NCBI RefSeq assembly: GCF_025165795.1
Contig: NZ_JAJAGO010000009.1
Coordinates: forward strand, 1 to 64,000
Source: Streptomyces gossypii
Lineage (GTDB): Bacteria > Actinomycetota > Actinomycetes > Streptomycetales > Streptomycetaceae
DNA length: 64,000 nucleotides
Direction of reading: 5' to 3'
Both the position numbers and the translations under genes were made by a program. Shown here piece after piece: positions 34,658-43,432 of the stretch. The notes under the pieces are model-generated. The model was given only the letters and a program-made list of their open reading frames with translations. It was not told where the DNA came from and did no database searches. Position 1 is the first letter of the stretch, and every line of letters starts with the position of its first letter.

Positions 34658-35584
34658 TCAGTTGTCGTTGATCTTCCCGGTCAGCTGCCGGGCGAGATTC
34701 TGCGCCTGCTCCTGGAGTTCGGCGCCGTTCGGGGTGCTCCGGTCGTCGGCGACCGCCTGCGTGTACTCAACGGTGACCAGCACGTTCTCGGTCCGGAAGA
34801 CGAGTGTGACGTCGCGGTGCGTGGCCCGGCCGCTCTCCGTGGTGACCACCTCGTCGTCGAGGAAGGCGGCGTCGCCGATCCCGTCGAGGTTACGGGAGGG
34901 GAGAGCCTCCTCCTGAGAGGGGGAGGGGGACCCGGGATCGCCGGTGTCGTCGAGGTCCCCGTCGTCCGAGCCGGCGTCGCCGCTCCCCCCGCTCGTGCCG
35001 GACGCCGAGTCCGGGTCCGAGCCCGGTTGCGAGCTGGCGTCCGCCTCGCCGCCGGGCTTCAGGGTGTCCGGGCCGCTGGTGCCGGAGTCCTCGCCGCTCT
35101 CGGCGGGGTCGGTGACGCTGATGCCCGCGTCGTCCGCCCGCTTGCCGTAGAGCAGCTCCGTCTGCTCGTCGTCGCTGACGGCGGGGTCATAGGAGACCAC
35201 TCGTTCGAGGTCGATGGTGAGGTGGCGGCTGCCCGCGCTGCTGGCGCTGTCCCAGGTGCAGCCGACCCGCCGGTCGGTGTCGTAGGTGACCGATGCCTCG
35301 CCCTCGTACGGACTGGCGTCGGAGCTGCTGTCGGCGGATTCCGATTCCGCTTCGGATTCCGCTTCCGGAAGCATCTTCTTGAGCGTGTCCCGGCTCACCG
35401 CACCGCACGGCTCCGGGAGCGTGCGGTACTTGCCGGGTGGCGCCGCGGGTGAAGCGCTGCCGCCGCCGGGTTTGGCGTCGGTGCCGTCTTTGGAGTCCGA
35501 GGAGCCGGTACAGGCACTCAGCCCGCCGGCCAGCGCCACCGCCAGCACGGCGCTCGTGACGCACGTCCTTGCCCTCCGCCGCAC
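34658..35584 (-). CDS. DUF3558 lipoprotein with long acidic insert
   Basis: A 308-aa paralogue of the downstream gene. The signal peptide (TSAVLAVALAGGLSACTG) ends in lipobox LSAC. DUF3558 blocks are visible as PEPCGAVSRDTLKKMLPE, RRVGCTWDSA and, at the end, NVLVTVEYTQAV. Between them an Asp/Ser/Gly-rich insert of about 75 residues (near 165-240) breaks the domain. The frame is open far upstream, across the rtcB gene, but GTG 35584 is the true start: GAGGAGG lies 7 nt upstream and the signal peptide follows at once. It is divergent from rtcB. Confidence 0.88.
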   Translation of the reverse strand: MRRRARTCVTSAVLAVALAGGLSACTGSSDSKDGTDAKPGGGSASPAAPPGKYRTLPEPCGAVSRDTLKKMLPEAESEAESESADSSSDASPYEGEASVTYDTDRRVGCTWDSASSAGSRHLTIDLERVVSYDPAVSDDEQTELLYGKRADDAGISVTDPAESGEDSGTSGPDTLKPGGEADASSQPGSDPDSASGTSGGSGDAGSDDGDLDDTGDPGSPSPSQEEALPSRNLDGIGDAAFLDDEVVTTESGRATHRDVTLVFRTENVLVTVEYTQAVADDRSTPNGAELQEQAQNLARQLTGKINDN

Positions 35585-35776
35585 CGGATGCCTCCTCGGG
35601 TTCGAAAACGTGTTGCTGCCACTGGGTGACCACGGACCACAATGTCTATCGCACGCACCGCACAGCCGTCCGGTCCGGCGACGGATATGTTGCGTGAAGT
35701 CCAGCTTTTGCCTTTGCTGTAGTTCGATGCCTGGACCGAATGAAATATCGTCTTTTTGTAGGGGGAGTGGAGTGAG

Positions 35777-36970
35777 ATGTCGTACACCGCCGTAGCCGGT
35801 GACCGGGTGCCGATCCGTATGTGGGCCGATCCGTCCACAGTCGAGGAGTCCGCGATGCAGCAGCTGCGCAACGTCTCCACGCTGCCCTGGGTCGAGGGCG
35901 TCGCCGTCATGCCGGACGTGCACTACGGCAAGGGTGCGACGGTCGGCTCCGTCATCGCGATGCGGGGCGCGGTCTGCCCTGCGGCGGTCGGCGTGGACAT
36001 CGGCTGCGGCATGTCGGCCGTGAAGACCTCGCTGACCGAGAACGACCTGCCCGGCGATCTCTCCCGGCTCCGGTCGAAGATCGAGCAGGCCATCCCGGTG
36101 GGCCGCGGCATGCATGACGCGGCGCTCGAGCCGGGCGCGGTGCACGGTCTCCCGTCGGCGGGCTGGGATGACTTCTGGGGCCGTTTCGAGGGCGTGGCCG
36201 AGGCCGTGAAGTTCCGTCAGGACCGGGCGCGGAAGCAGATGGGCACGCTGGGCAGCGGCAACCATTTCGTGGAGTTCTGCGTCGATACCCAGGGCGCGGT
36301 CTGGCTGATGCTGCACTCCGGTTCGCGGAACATCGGCAAGGAGCTGGCGGATCACCACATCGGTGTGGCCCGGAAGCTTCCGCACAACCAGGACCTGGTC
36401 GACCGCGATCTCGCGGTGTTCGTCGCCGACACCCCGCAGATGGCGGCGTACCGCCACGACCTGTTCTGGGCGCAGGAGTACGCGAAGCACAACCGCGCGC
36501 TCATGATGGGCCTGTTCCAGGATGTCGTCCGCAAGGAGTTCAAGAAGGCGCGGCCGGTCTTCGAGCCCGTCATCTCCTGCCACCACAACTACGTGGCGGA
36601 GGAGCAGTACGACGGCAAGGACCTGCTGGTCACCCGCAAGGGCGCGATCCGCGCGGGCAGCGGCGACTACGGGATCATCCCGGGCTCCATGGGCACGGGT
36701 TCGTACATCGTGCGGGGCCTGGGCAGCCGTGACTCGTTCAACTCCGCCTCGCACGGCGCGGGCCGGAGGATGAGCCGGAACGCCGCCAAGAAGCGCTTCT
36801 CCACCCGTGACCTGGAGGAGCAGACCCGCGGCGTGGAGTGCCGGAAGGACTCGGGCGTGGTGGACGAGATCCCGGGCGCGTACAAGCCGATCGAGCAGGT
36901 GATGGAGCAGCAGCGCGATCTGGTCGAGGTGGTCGCGAAGCTGAAGCAGGTCATCTGCGTCAAGGGCTGA
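35777..36970 (+). CDS. rtcB: RtcB-family RNA ligase (3'-phosphate)
   Basis: A 397-aa RtcB, which joins RNA 2',3'-cyclic phosphate or 3'-phosphate ends to 5'-OH ends using GTP and Mn2+. Conserved blocks are MPDVHYGKGATVGSV, VGVDIGCGMSAVK (metal-binding Cys), LGSGNHFVE, MLHSGSRNIGK, ISCHHNYVAEE and SASHGAGRRMSR, whose histidine near 326 is the probable guanylylated residue. Length is that of the shorter bacterial group. GGAGTGAG lies just before the ATG. The upstream 190-bp divergent region is A/T-rich for this genome. No archease or RtcA gene adjoins it, so the physiological RNA substrate (tRNA repair or toxin-cleaved RNA) cannot be inferred from context. Confidence 0.95.
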   Translation: MSYTAVAGDRVPIRMWADPSTVEESAMQQLRNVSTLPWVEGVAVMPDVHYGKGATVGSVIAMRGAVCPAAVGVDIGCGMSAVKTSLTENDLPGDLSRLRSKIEQAIPVGRGMHDAALEPGAVHGLPSAGWDDFWGRFEGVAEAVKFRQDRARKQMGTLGSGNHFVEFCVDTQGAVWLMLHSGSRNIGKELADHHIGVARKLPHNQDLVDRDLAVFVADTPQMAAYRHDLFWAQEYAKHNRALMMGLFQDVVRKEFKKARPVFEPVISCHHNYVAEEQYDGKDLLVTRKGAIRAGSGDYGIIPGSMGTGSYIVRGLGSRDSFNSASHGAGRRMSRNAAKKRFSTRDLEEQTRGVECRKDSGVVDEIPGAYKPIEQVMEQQRDLVEVVAKLKQVICVKG

Positions 36971-37061
36971 GCGGCGCACGGCTGGAGCGCACTGGTACGG
37001 CTTCACGGCAGGGGCACACGGCCACGGACGCCCCGCAGGCCCGGGCCACGGGGGACCGGGA

Positions 37062-37077
37062 CTGCGGGGCCCCGCAG
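37062..37077. terminator. 16-bp perfect palindrome after rtcB
   Basis: CTGCGGGGCCCCGCAG is its own reverse complement, lying between rtcB and the convergent SDR gene. It may act in termination although it has no loop in strict form. Confidence 0.35.
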
Positions 37078-37117
37078 GGCGCTGTGGGGGCAGGGGGTTG
37101 GGCAGCCGGCGGGCCGC

Positions 37118-37879
37118 TCAACCCTCGCGGTGCACCTTGGTGTTGGACGCCTGCGCGCGCGGGCGCAGGACGAGCAGGTCGACGTTCACCCGCGGCGGCC
37201 GGGTCACCGCCCAGTCGACGGTGTCGGCGACATCGTCCGCGGTCAGCGGCTCGGCCACGCCCGCGTACACCTTGGACGCCTTCGCCTCGTCGCCGCGGAA
37301 GCGGTTGAGGGCGAACTCGTCCGTCTTGACCATGCCGGGCGCGATCTCCACGATGCGCACCGGCTTGCCGCACAGTTCCAGGCGGAGCGTCTCGGTCAGT
37401 ACGTGCGCGCCGTGCTTGGCGGCGGCGTAACCGGCGCCGCCCTCGTAGGTGCCGTGCCCGGCGGTCGAGGTGAGCACGACGACGGTGCCCTCGCCGGACG
37501 GTGAGGCCTCCAGCGCGGGCAGCAGCGCCTGCGTCATGTGGAGCACGCCCAGCACGTTCACCTCGTACATCCGCTGCCAGTCGGCCGGGTCCGCGGAACT
37601 GACCGGGTCGGTCCCGAGGGCGCCGCCCGCGTTGTTGACCAGGACGTCGCAGCGGTCGAGACCGGCAGCGAAGGCGTCCACGGCGGGCCGGTCGGTGACA
37701 TCGAGGGCGTACGGGACGGCCTCGTGCCCGGCTTCGGTGAGTTCGGCGGCCAGCGCCTCGACGCGGTCGGCGCGGCGGGCGGTGAGCACCACCCGGAAGC
37801 CGGAGGCGGCCAGCCGCCGCGCGGTGGCGGCGCCGATCCCGCTGCTGGCTCCGGTGATGACTGCGGTGCGAGTGGTCAT
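37118..37879 (-). CDS. short-chain dehydrogenase/reductase
   Basis: A classical SDR of 253 aa. The NAD(P) motif is TAVITGASSGIGAATARRLA at residues 4-23, NNAGGALG near 85 is the structural NNAG motif, and the catalytic serine and YxxxK occur in VVLTSTAGHG and GGAGYAAAKHGAH. The arginine-rich second strand (VLTARRADRVEAL) suggests NADPH. It resembles the YdfG/serine 3-dehydrogenase-like group, but the substrate is open. ATG 37879 is the start because the Rossmann motif begins three residues later. Confidence 0.92.
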   Translation of the reverse strand: MTTRTAVITGASSGIGAATARRLAASGFRVVLTARRADRVEALAAELTEAGHEAVPYALDVTDRPAVDAFAAGLDRCDVLVNNAGGALGTDPVSSADPADWQRMYEVNVLGVLHMTQALLPALEASPSGEGTVVVLTSTAGHGTYEGGAGYAAAKHGAHVLTETLRLELCGKPVRIVEIAPGMVKTDEFALNRFRGDEAKASKVYAGVAEPLTADDVADTVDWAVTRPPRVNVDLLVLRPRAQASNTKVHREG

Positions 37880-37979
37880 GACAGCAGCGTACGTCCCGTC
37901 TCGCGTGGCCAACACGGCCGTACGAGAGGGCCGTACGAGAGGGCCGGACGAGCCGGACGAGGGGCCGGGGCGACCGCCC

Positions 37980-38315
37980 TCAGCCGCTCCGGGGCCCGTA
38001 CATGATCAGTCCGACGCCGGCCAGGCAGATCAGCGCGCCCAGTACGTCCCAGCGGTCCGGGCGGAAGCCGTCCGCCACCATGGCCCAGGTGAGCGATCCG
38101 GCCACGAACACCCCGCCGTAGGCCGCGAGGACCCTGCCGAAGTGGGCGTCCGGCTGCAGCGTGGCCACGAAGCCGTAGGCGCCCAGCGCCACTACTCCGG
38201 CACCGATCCAGATCCAGCCGCGGTGCTCGCGGACGCCCTGCCAGACGAGCCAGGCGCCGCCGATCTCCAGAAGGGCGGCGAGGACGAAGAGCGCGATGGA
38301 GCGACCGATGAGCAC
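37980..38315 (-). CDS. YnfA (UPF0060) family small membrane protein
   Basis: A 111-aa protein with four membrane helices (IALFVLAALLEIGGAWLVWQ; WIWIGAGVVALGAYGFVATL; GGVFVAGSLTWAMVADG; DVLGALICLAGVGLIMYGPR). It belongs to UPF0060, a small-multidrug-resistance-like fold proposed to dimerise; its natural substrate is uncertain. The start is GTG at 38315 with no ribosome-binding site; a -10-like TATCGT lies about 8 nt upstream on the minus strand, so the mRNA may be leaderless. The SDR gene follows on the same strand after a 100-nt gap. Confidence 0.88.
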   Translation of the reverse strand: MLIGRSIALFVLAALLEIGGAWLVWQGVREHRGWIWIGAGVVALGAYGFVATLQPDAHFGRVLAAYGGVFVAGSLTWAMVADGFRPDRWDVLGALICLAGVGLIMYGPRSG

Positions 38316-38616
38316 GGGGGGAACGATAGGCCCGCGGCCGAGGCCGTTCGGCGGCGGCACCTCCGGAAGTGCCCTCCAAGAAGCTCTCCGGAAGCCGGAG
38401 TGCGCTGTCCCTGCGAGGCGCGCTGGAAAATGCCGCATGTCCTGAAATAAATGAGCAGTGGCTCAGGCCGGCAGCAGACCGATCCGTACATCGGTCGCTC
38501 AGGACAGGTGCGCAGGAGAGTGGCGTGGTGCATGCATCCGGCGAGATCGTGCACTTGGGGCTCCGGTCCTGTGCCGCACTCTCTCCAGCGGGGCATGAAG
38601 GAAGGGTTCCCGGAAG

Positions 38617-40368
38617 GTGCAGAACGAACCAGGAGAAGCAGGAGAAAAGGCGGGAAGTGGGGGCCCGGGGAACCCGGGGGGTCTGTCCGCCCGCCCCTTC
38701 GTGCCGGAGACGGACGTCGTGGTCTTCGGGGTCACCGCGGCGCTGACGCTCGCCTTCATCGTCTGGGGTGCGGTTGCGACGGACTCGCTGGAGGACGTCT
38801 CCACCTCGATGCTCGACAACGTGATGGTGAACGGCGGCTGGGCCTTCGTGCTGGCGGCCTCCGGTTTCGTGCTGTTCGCGCTCTGGCTGGCCTTCAGCCG
38901 GTACGGCCGGATCACCCTCGGCACGGAGGGGGAGAAGCCGGAGTTCAGGACGGTCTCGTGGGTCGCGATGATGTTCAGCGCCGGCATGGGCATCGGTCTG
39001 ATGTTCTTCGGGGTGAACGAGCCGCTCTCCCATTTCGCCGATCCTCCGCCCGGCACGGACCCCGCAGACGTCGGCGCCAAGATGGAGACGGCGATGTCGA
39101 CGACGCTGTTCCACTGGACGCTGCATCCATGGGCCATCTACGCGGTGGTCGGCCTGGGCATCGCGTACAGCACCTTCCGGCGCGGCCGGCGGCAGACGAT
39201 CAGCGCCGTCTTCACCCCGCTCATCGGGGAAGAGCACTCGAGGGGTGTGATGGGCCGGGCCATCGACATTCTGGCGATCCTGGCGACGCTCTTCGGCTCC
39301 GCCGCGTCGCTGGGGCTGGGAGCGCTGCAGATCGGCAGCGGTGTCGAGGAGGTCGACTGGATGTCGGAGGTGAGCACCGGTGTCCTGGTGGTCATCATCG
39401 CCGTGCTGACGGCCGCGTTCATCCTGTCTGCGGTCTCCGGTGTGGCGAGGGGTATCCAGTGGTTGTCCAACATCAACATGGTGCTGGCCGCGCTGCTGGT
39501 GGTCTTCCTCTTCTCGGTCGGCCCGACGGTGCTGATCCTCGACCTGCTGCCGACATCGGTCGGGTCCTACTTCGGGGACTTCGCCAAACTCGCCGCCCGT
39601 TCGGAGGCCAGCAGCGGTGAGGGGATCGAGGAGTGGCTGTCCAGCTGGACGGTTTTCTACTGGGCCTGGTGGATCTCCTGGACGCCGTTCGTCGGCATGT
39701 TCATCGCCCGCATCAGCCGGGGCCGCACGATCCGGCAGTTCGTGGGCGGGGTCATCCTGGTGCCGAGCGTCGTCAGCCTGATCTGGTTCGCGATCTTCGG
39801 CGGCACCGCGATGCGGCTGGAGTCCGAGGGCGCCGGGCTCACGGACGAGTCGACGGCCGAGGGCCAGCTCTTCGCCGTACTCCGCGAGTACCCGCTGGCC
39901 AGCGCGGCGAGCCTGGTCGTGATGATCCTGGTCGCCATCTTCTTCGTCTCCGGTGCGGACGCGGCTTCGATCGTGATGGGCACGCTTTCGCAGAAGGGCA
40001 CACTGGAGCCGAGCCGTGTGGTTGTCATCTTCTGGGGTGTTCTGACCGGTGCCGTTGCCGCCATTATGCTGTTGGTCGGCGGCGGCGGAGACACCGCGCT
40101 GACCGGCCTCCAGAACCTCACCATCCTGGTGGCGGTGCCGTTCATGCTGGTCATGATCGGGCTGTGCGGGGCGCTGATGCGTGATCTGCGCAGTGATGCG
40201 CTGATCCTGCGCGGTGAGCGTGGTGACGAGGCTGTCGAGACGGCGGTCATCGCCGGGCAGGATCAGTACGGCGGCGATTTCGAGATCCGGATCGGCCCGG
40301 GGTCCGACGTCGACTTCACCGCGCTGCGGCATCGCGCGGACGAGGCTGAGCAGGGGCCGGACTCCTGA
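38617..40368 (+). CDS. BCCT-family (betaine/choline/carnitine) transporter
   Basis: A 583-aa secondary transporter with twelve predicted membrane helices. The BCCT signature is SSWTVFYWAWWISWTPFVG near residue 345, followed by RISRGRTIRQFV. Other family blocks are VSWVAMMFSAGMGIGLMFFG and LFHWTLHPWAIYAVVG. The tail after 530 is hydrophilic and acidic. Members import glycine betaine, choline or related quaternary amines with Na+ or H+, mainly for osmoprotection. It is followed 185 nt later by a second BCCT gene, so the pair probably arose by duplication or serves two solutes. GTG start with GAAGGAAGGG about 9 nt upstream. Confidence 0.92.
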   Translation: MQNEPGEAGEKAGSGGPGNPGGLSARPFVPETDVVVFGVTAALTLAFIVWGAVATDSLEDVSTSMLDNVMVNGGWAFVLAASGFVLFALWLAFSRYGRITLGTEGEKPEFRTVSWVAMMFSAGMGIGLMFFGVNEPLSHFADPPPGTDPADVGAKMETAMSTTLFHWTLHPWAIYAVVGLGIAYSTFRRGRRQTISAVFTPLIGEEHSRGVMGRAIDILAILATLFGSAASLGLGALQIGSGVEEVDWMSEVSTGVLVVIIAVLTAAFILSAVSGVARGIQWLSNINMVLAALLVVFLFSVGPTVLILDLLPTSVGSYFGDFAKLAARSEASSGEGIEEWLSSWTVFYWAWWISWTPFVGMFIARISRGRTIRQFVGGVILVPSVVSLIWFAIFGGTAMRLESEGAGLTDESTAEGQLFAVLREYPLASAASLVVMILVAIFFVSGADAASIVMGTLSQKGTLEPSRVVVIFWGVLTGAVAAIMLLVGGGGDTALTGLQNLTILVAVPFMLVMIGLCGALMRDLRSDALILRGERGDEAVETAVIAGQDQYGGDFEIRIGPGSDVDFTALRHRADEAEQGPDS

Positions 40369-40553
40369 CAGCGCGGCTCCATATGTACGTAATGTGCTCG
40401 TGATGTCGCCATGGGTGTCACCGCGTGGCGGTGTCGAGACGATTTCGTGATGAGTGACTTTGCGAGACACGGGCAGGTGCAGCAGTCGGCCGAGTCGTCC
40501 CGATGAGCCTTGGCACCACGCCCCATATACCCCATAGCGAAGGAAACGAGTAC

Positions 40554-42287
40554 GTGGCTGCGCAATCCACGGCGAAGTCGCCGAGTGAGGAACCAAGCTC
40601 CAAGCCGCCGATAACCAAGGCGCCATCGATCGCGCCCCGCGTGTTCTGGCCAGCGGCTCTGATCATCCTGGGCTTCGTGCTGTATGCCGTGATCGGCCAG
40701 GAGACGGCGGCCGATCATGTCCAGACCGTGCAGGACGAGATCGTCGGCAATCTGAGCTGGTTCTACATGGCTCTCGTGTCGCTCTTTGTCATCTTTGTGC
40801 TCTGGGTCGGTATCGGCCGCTTCGGCGACATCAGGCTGGGCAAGGACAACGAGAAGCCCGAGTTCAGCACCCTCTCGTGGCTGGCGATGCTCTTCGCCGC
40901 CGGTATGGGCATCGGCCTGGTCTTCTGGGGCGTTGCCGAGCCGCTGAACTTCTTCGACGCCCCCATGCCGGGCACCGGTGAGAGTGATCCGGAGAAGGCG
41001 CAGTTCGCCATGGTGCGGACGTTCCTGCACTGGGGCATCCACCCGTGGGCCATCTACGTCGTCGTGGGCCTCGCCGTCGCGTACTCCGTGCACCGCAAGG
41101 GGCGCCCCGTCTCCATCCGCTGGGCGCTGGAGCCGCTCTTCGGTGACCGGGTGAAGGGTGTCTGGGGCGACGTCGTCGACGTCATCGCCATCGTCGGCAC
41201 CCTCTTCGGTGTCGCGACCTCGCTCGGCTTCGGCGTGATGCAGGTCGCCAGCGGGATGCACTTCCTGGACTGGGTCGACGATCCGAGCAGCAAGACCCTG
41301 CTGGTGATCCTGATCGCCTGCATCACCGCCATCGCGACCCTCTCCGTGGTCAGCGGTATCGGCAAGGGCATCAAGTGGCTGTCCAACATCAACATGGGCC
41401 TCGCCGCCGCCATCATGATCTTCGTGATCATCGCGGGTCCGACGCTGTTCATCGCCAACGGCATGACCGAGAGCACCGGCGCGTACCTGCAGGAAGTCGC
41501 TCGCATGAGCTTCGACACGGGTGCCACCCACGGTGACGAGGGAACCAGCTGGGTCAACGGCTGGACGGTCTTCTACTGGGGCTGGTGGATCTCCTGGGCG
41601 CCCTTCGTCGGCATCTTCATCGCACGCATCTCGCGCGGCCGTACCGTCCGTGAGTTCGTCTGCGGCGTGATGCTGGTGCCCACCCTGCTGACCTTCGTCT
41701 GGTTCGCCGTCTTCGGCGGCACAGCGCTTCAGCAGCAGATGAACGGCGAACACGACTACACGAAGGACGGCGTCAGCACGAACAACGCCCTCTTCGAGAT
41801 GCTGGACACGCTGCCGGGCGGTACGTTCGTCGCCGGTGTGGCGATCCTGCTGATCGTGCTGTTCTTCGTCACCTCCTCCGACTCCGGCTCGTACGTGGTC
41901 GACATGCTGGCCTCCGGCGGCGACCCCAACCCGCCGATCTGGAGCCGGGTGTTCTGGGCTCTCGCGGAAGGGGCCGTGGCGATCGCGCTGCTGCTGGCGT
42001 CCGGATCCGGGGATACCGCCTCGCTCGACACGCTCAAGACGGCTGCGATCGTGATCGCGTTCCCGTTCAGCATCGTGATGATCGGGTTGTGCATCGCGAC
42101 GCTGAAGTCCTTCCGCGAGGAGCGGAAGGCCTATCTGGAGGCGAAGCAGCGGAAGGAGCAGGAGCGGCTTGTCGACGAGACCGTCGCCGTGATCGAGGAA
42201 GGGTTCGACAACGGGACCATTCCGAGTGGCGGCGGGAACACGGACGACGACGGTGGGTCCGACCTTCTCACCAAGCCGAAACCCTGA
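40554..42287 (+). CDS. BCCT-family (betaine/choline/carnitine) transporter, second copy
   Basis: A 577-aa BCCT transporter. After a short hydrophilic N terminus (about 30 residues, Ser/Pro/Lys) come twelve membrane helices. Signatures include LSWLAMLFAAGMGIGLVFWG, FLHWGIHPWAIYVVVG and NGWTVFYWGWWISWAPFVG. SSDSGSYVVDMLASGG is typical of the family near the ninth to tenth helix. The C-terminal tail is a long charged helix (about 45 residues, LEAKQRKEQERLVDET), like the osmosensing tail of BetP, which may sense cytoplasmic K+ or interact with lipids. GTG 40554 is preferred over the upstream ATG 40503 because GAAGGAAA precedes it. A separate terminator follows. Confidence 0.92.
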   Translation: MAAQSTAKSPSEEPSSKPPITKAPSIAPRVFWPAALIILGFVLYAVIGQETAADHVQTVQDEIVGNLSWFYMALVSLFVIFVLWVGIGRFGDIRLGKDNEKPEFSTLSWLAMLFAAGMGIGLVFWGVAEPLNFFDAPMPGTGESDPEKAQFAMVRTFLHWGIHPWAIYVVVGLAVAYSVHRKGRPVSIRWALEPLFGDRVKGVWGDVVDVIAIVGTLFGVATSLGFGVMQVASGMHFLDWVDDPSSKTLLVILIACITAIATLSVVSGIGKGIKWLSNINMGLAAAIMIFVIIAGPTLFIANGMTESTGAYLQEVARMSFDTGATHGDEGTSWVNGWTVFYWGWWISWAPFVGIFIARISRGRTVREFVCGVMLVPTLLTFVWFAVFGGTALQQQMNGEHDYTKDGVSTNNALFEMLDTLPGGTFVAGVAILLIVLFFVTSSDSGSYVVDMLASGGDPNPPIWSRVFWALAEGAVAIALLLASGSGDTASLDTLKTAAIVIAFPFSIVMIGLCIATLKSFREERKAYLEAKQRKEQERLVDETVAVIEEGFDNGTIPSGGGNTDDDGGSDLLTKPKP

Positions 42288-42313
42288 CCACGGCATAGAC
42301 GCAAGCGATCACT

Positions 42314-42347
42314 GAGAGTCCTGCTCCCCACCGGGGGCGGGACTCTC
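42314..42347 (+). terminator. terminator after the second BCCT gene
   Basis: Arms GAGAGTCC and GGACTCTC close an extended hairpin whose inner part CTCCCC/GGGGGC also pairs; 27 nt after the stop. Confidence 0.75.
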
Positions 42348-42389
42348 GTGCGTGGTGCGTCCGCAGGCGGGGAAGGTGCTGGCATTACA

Positions 42390-42404
42390 TACCCCCTGGG
42401 GGTA
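42390..42404 (+). promoter_or_regulatory. CsoR-type copper operator
   Basis: TACCCCCTGGGGGTA is a perfect 7+1+7 palindrome. It matches the G-tract inverted repeat bound by the Cu(I)-sensing repressor CsoR in Streptomyces and other actinobacteria (TACCCCC...GGGGGTA type). A -10-like TAATCT starts at 42403, overlapping its right end. It lies 53 nt before the secreted-protein gene, which is therefore likely derepressed by copper. csoR itself is not in this window. Confidence 0.85.
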
Positions 42405-42457
42405 ATCTTCTTGTCGTGAGCCGCCCGCCGGGCGGGTTGTCGCCAAGGAGGACTGCC

Positions 42458-43432
42458 ATGAACAACGGCCTGAAGATCGCGGCGTTCGCCGCCGCCCTCG
42501 CCGCCACCTTCGGCGCCGCGTATGGCGTCGGGAACGGCGTGGGCCCCGTCGACGCGGAGCCCGCCGGGTACACGGGGCACAAGGAGCACCAGAAGCAGAG
42601 GGACGGCGGGGGCGGTGAGGGCAACGGCGGCGCCGAGGCGGGCCTTCCCGGTGGCCTCCAGGTCTCCGAGGGCGGCTACCGGCTCGACCTGATGACCCGG
42701 AGCGCCGAGGAGGACCGGAGCAGTTCACTCCGATTCCGGGTCCTCGATCAGCAGGGGCGCAAGGTCACCGCGTACCAGAAGGAGCATGGCAAGGAGCTGC
42801 ACCTGATCCTGGCCTCCCGCGACCTTTCCACCTACCGCCACCTGCACCCGAGCCGGGCCGAGGACGGCACCTGGAGCACTCCGGTCAAGCTGCCCAAGGC
42901 GGGCGACTACCGCGTCTTCGCCGACTTCACCCCCGACGCGAAGGGCGCACGCAACCTCACCCTCGGCGCCGATCTGGCGGTATCCGGCTCCTACCAGCCG
43001 GAGACCCTGCCGAAGCCGGACCGGACGGCGGAGGTCGACGGCTACACCGTCACCCTCGACGGCGGGCTGCGCCCCGGCGCCGCCCGTGAGCTGACCCTCA
43101 AGGTCGCCAAGGACGGCCGTCCGGTCACCGACCTTCAGCCCTACCTCGGCGCCTACGGCCACCTGGTGGCCCTTCGGGACGGAGACCTCGCCTACCTCCA
43201 CGTCCACCCCGGCGGTGAGATCGGGGACGACTCCGTACGGCCCGGCCCCGAGGTGTCCTTCAGTGCCACCGCCCCGAGCGCGGGCAGCTACCGGCTCTTC
43301 CTCGACTTCCGGCACGAGGGGAAGGTGCGCACCGCCGCCTTCACCGTCACCGCCGACGGCGCGGCCGACAAGCCCGCACCCGACGACAAGCCCGAGCCGA
43401 ATCCCGAGGCCGACCCCGGGCACCAGCACTAA
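42458..43432 (+). CDS. secreted protein under probable copper control
   Basis: A 324-aa exported protein. Residues 1-30 are a Sec signal or N-terminal anchor (LKIAAFAAALAATFGAAYGV). After a Gly/Glu/His-rich linker come two similar beta-rich modules: the first has HLILASRDLSTYRHLHPSRA and YRVFADFTPDAKG, the second has LVALRDGDLAYLHVHPGGE and YRLFLDFRHEGKVR. The paired HLHP and HVHP motifs in equivalent places, plus the C-terminal GHQH, could bind metal. AAGGAGGA precedes the ATG. With the CsoR-type operator upstream it is a good candidate for extracytoplasmic copper handling. This function is inference; the protein family is otherwise uncharacterised. Confidence 0.85.
   Translation: MNNGLKIAAFAAALAATFGAAYGVGNGVGPVDAEPAGYTGHKEHQKQRDGGGGEGNGGAEAGLPGGLQVSEGGYRLDLMTRSAEEDRSSSLRFRVLDQQGRKVTAYQKEHGKELHLILASRDLSTYRHLHPSRAEDGTWSTPVKLPKAGDYRVFADFTPDAKGARNLTLGADLAVSGSYQPETLPKPDRTAEVDGYTVTLDGGLRPGAARELTLKVAKDGRPVTDLQPYLGAYGHLVALRDGDLAYLHVHPGGEIGDDSVRPGPEVSFSATAPSAGSYRLFLDFRHEGKVRTAAFTVTADGAADKPAPDDKPEPNPEADPGHQH

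Noticed and set aside
35585..37006. N-terminal extension of the second DUF3558 gene through rtcB
   Set aside because: A ribosome-binding site and signal peptide place the start at 35584; the extension is antisense to rtcB.
37876..40626. A 916-codon open frame on the minus strand
   Set aside because: It is antisense to the first BCCT gene and rich in Arg, Asp, His and Gln with no family signature, the usual shadow frame in high-GC DNA.
40263..42296. A 677-codon open frame opposite the second BCCT gene
   Set aside because: Composition is a mirror of the coding frame on the other strand; no domain, no ribosome-binding site.
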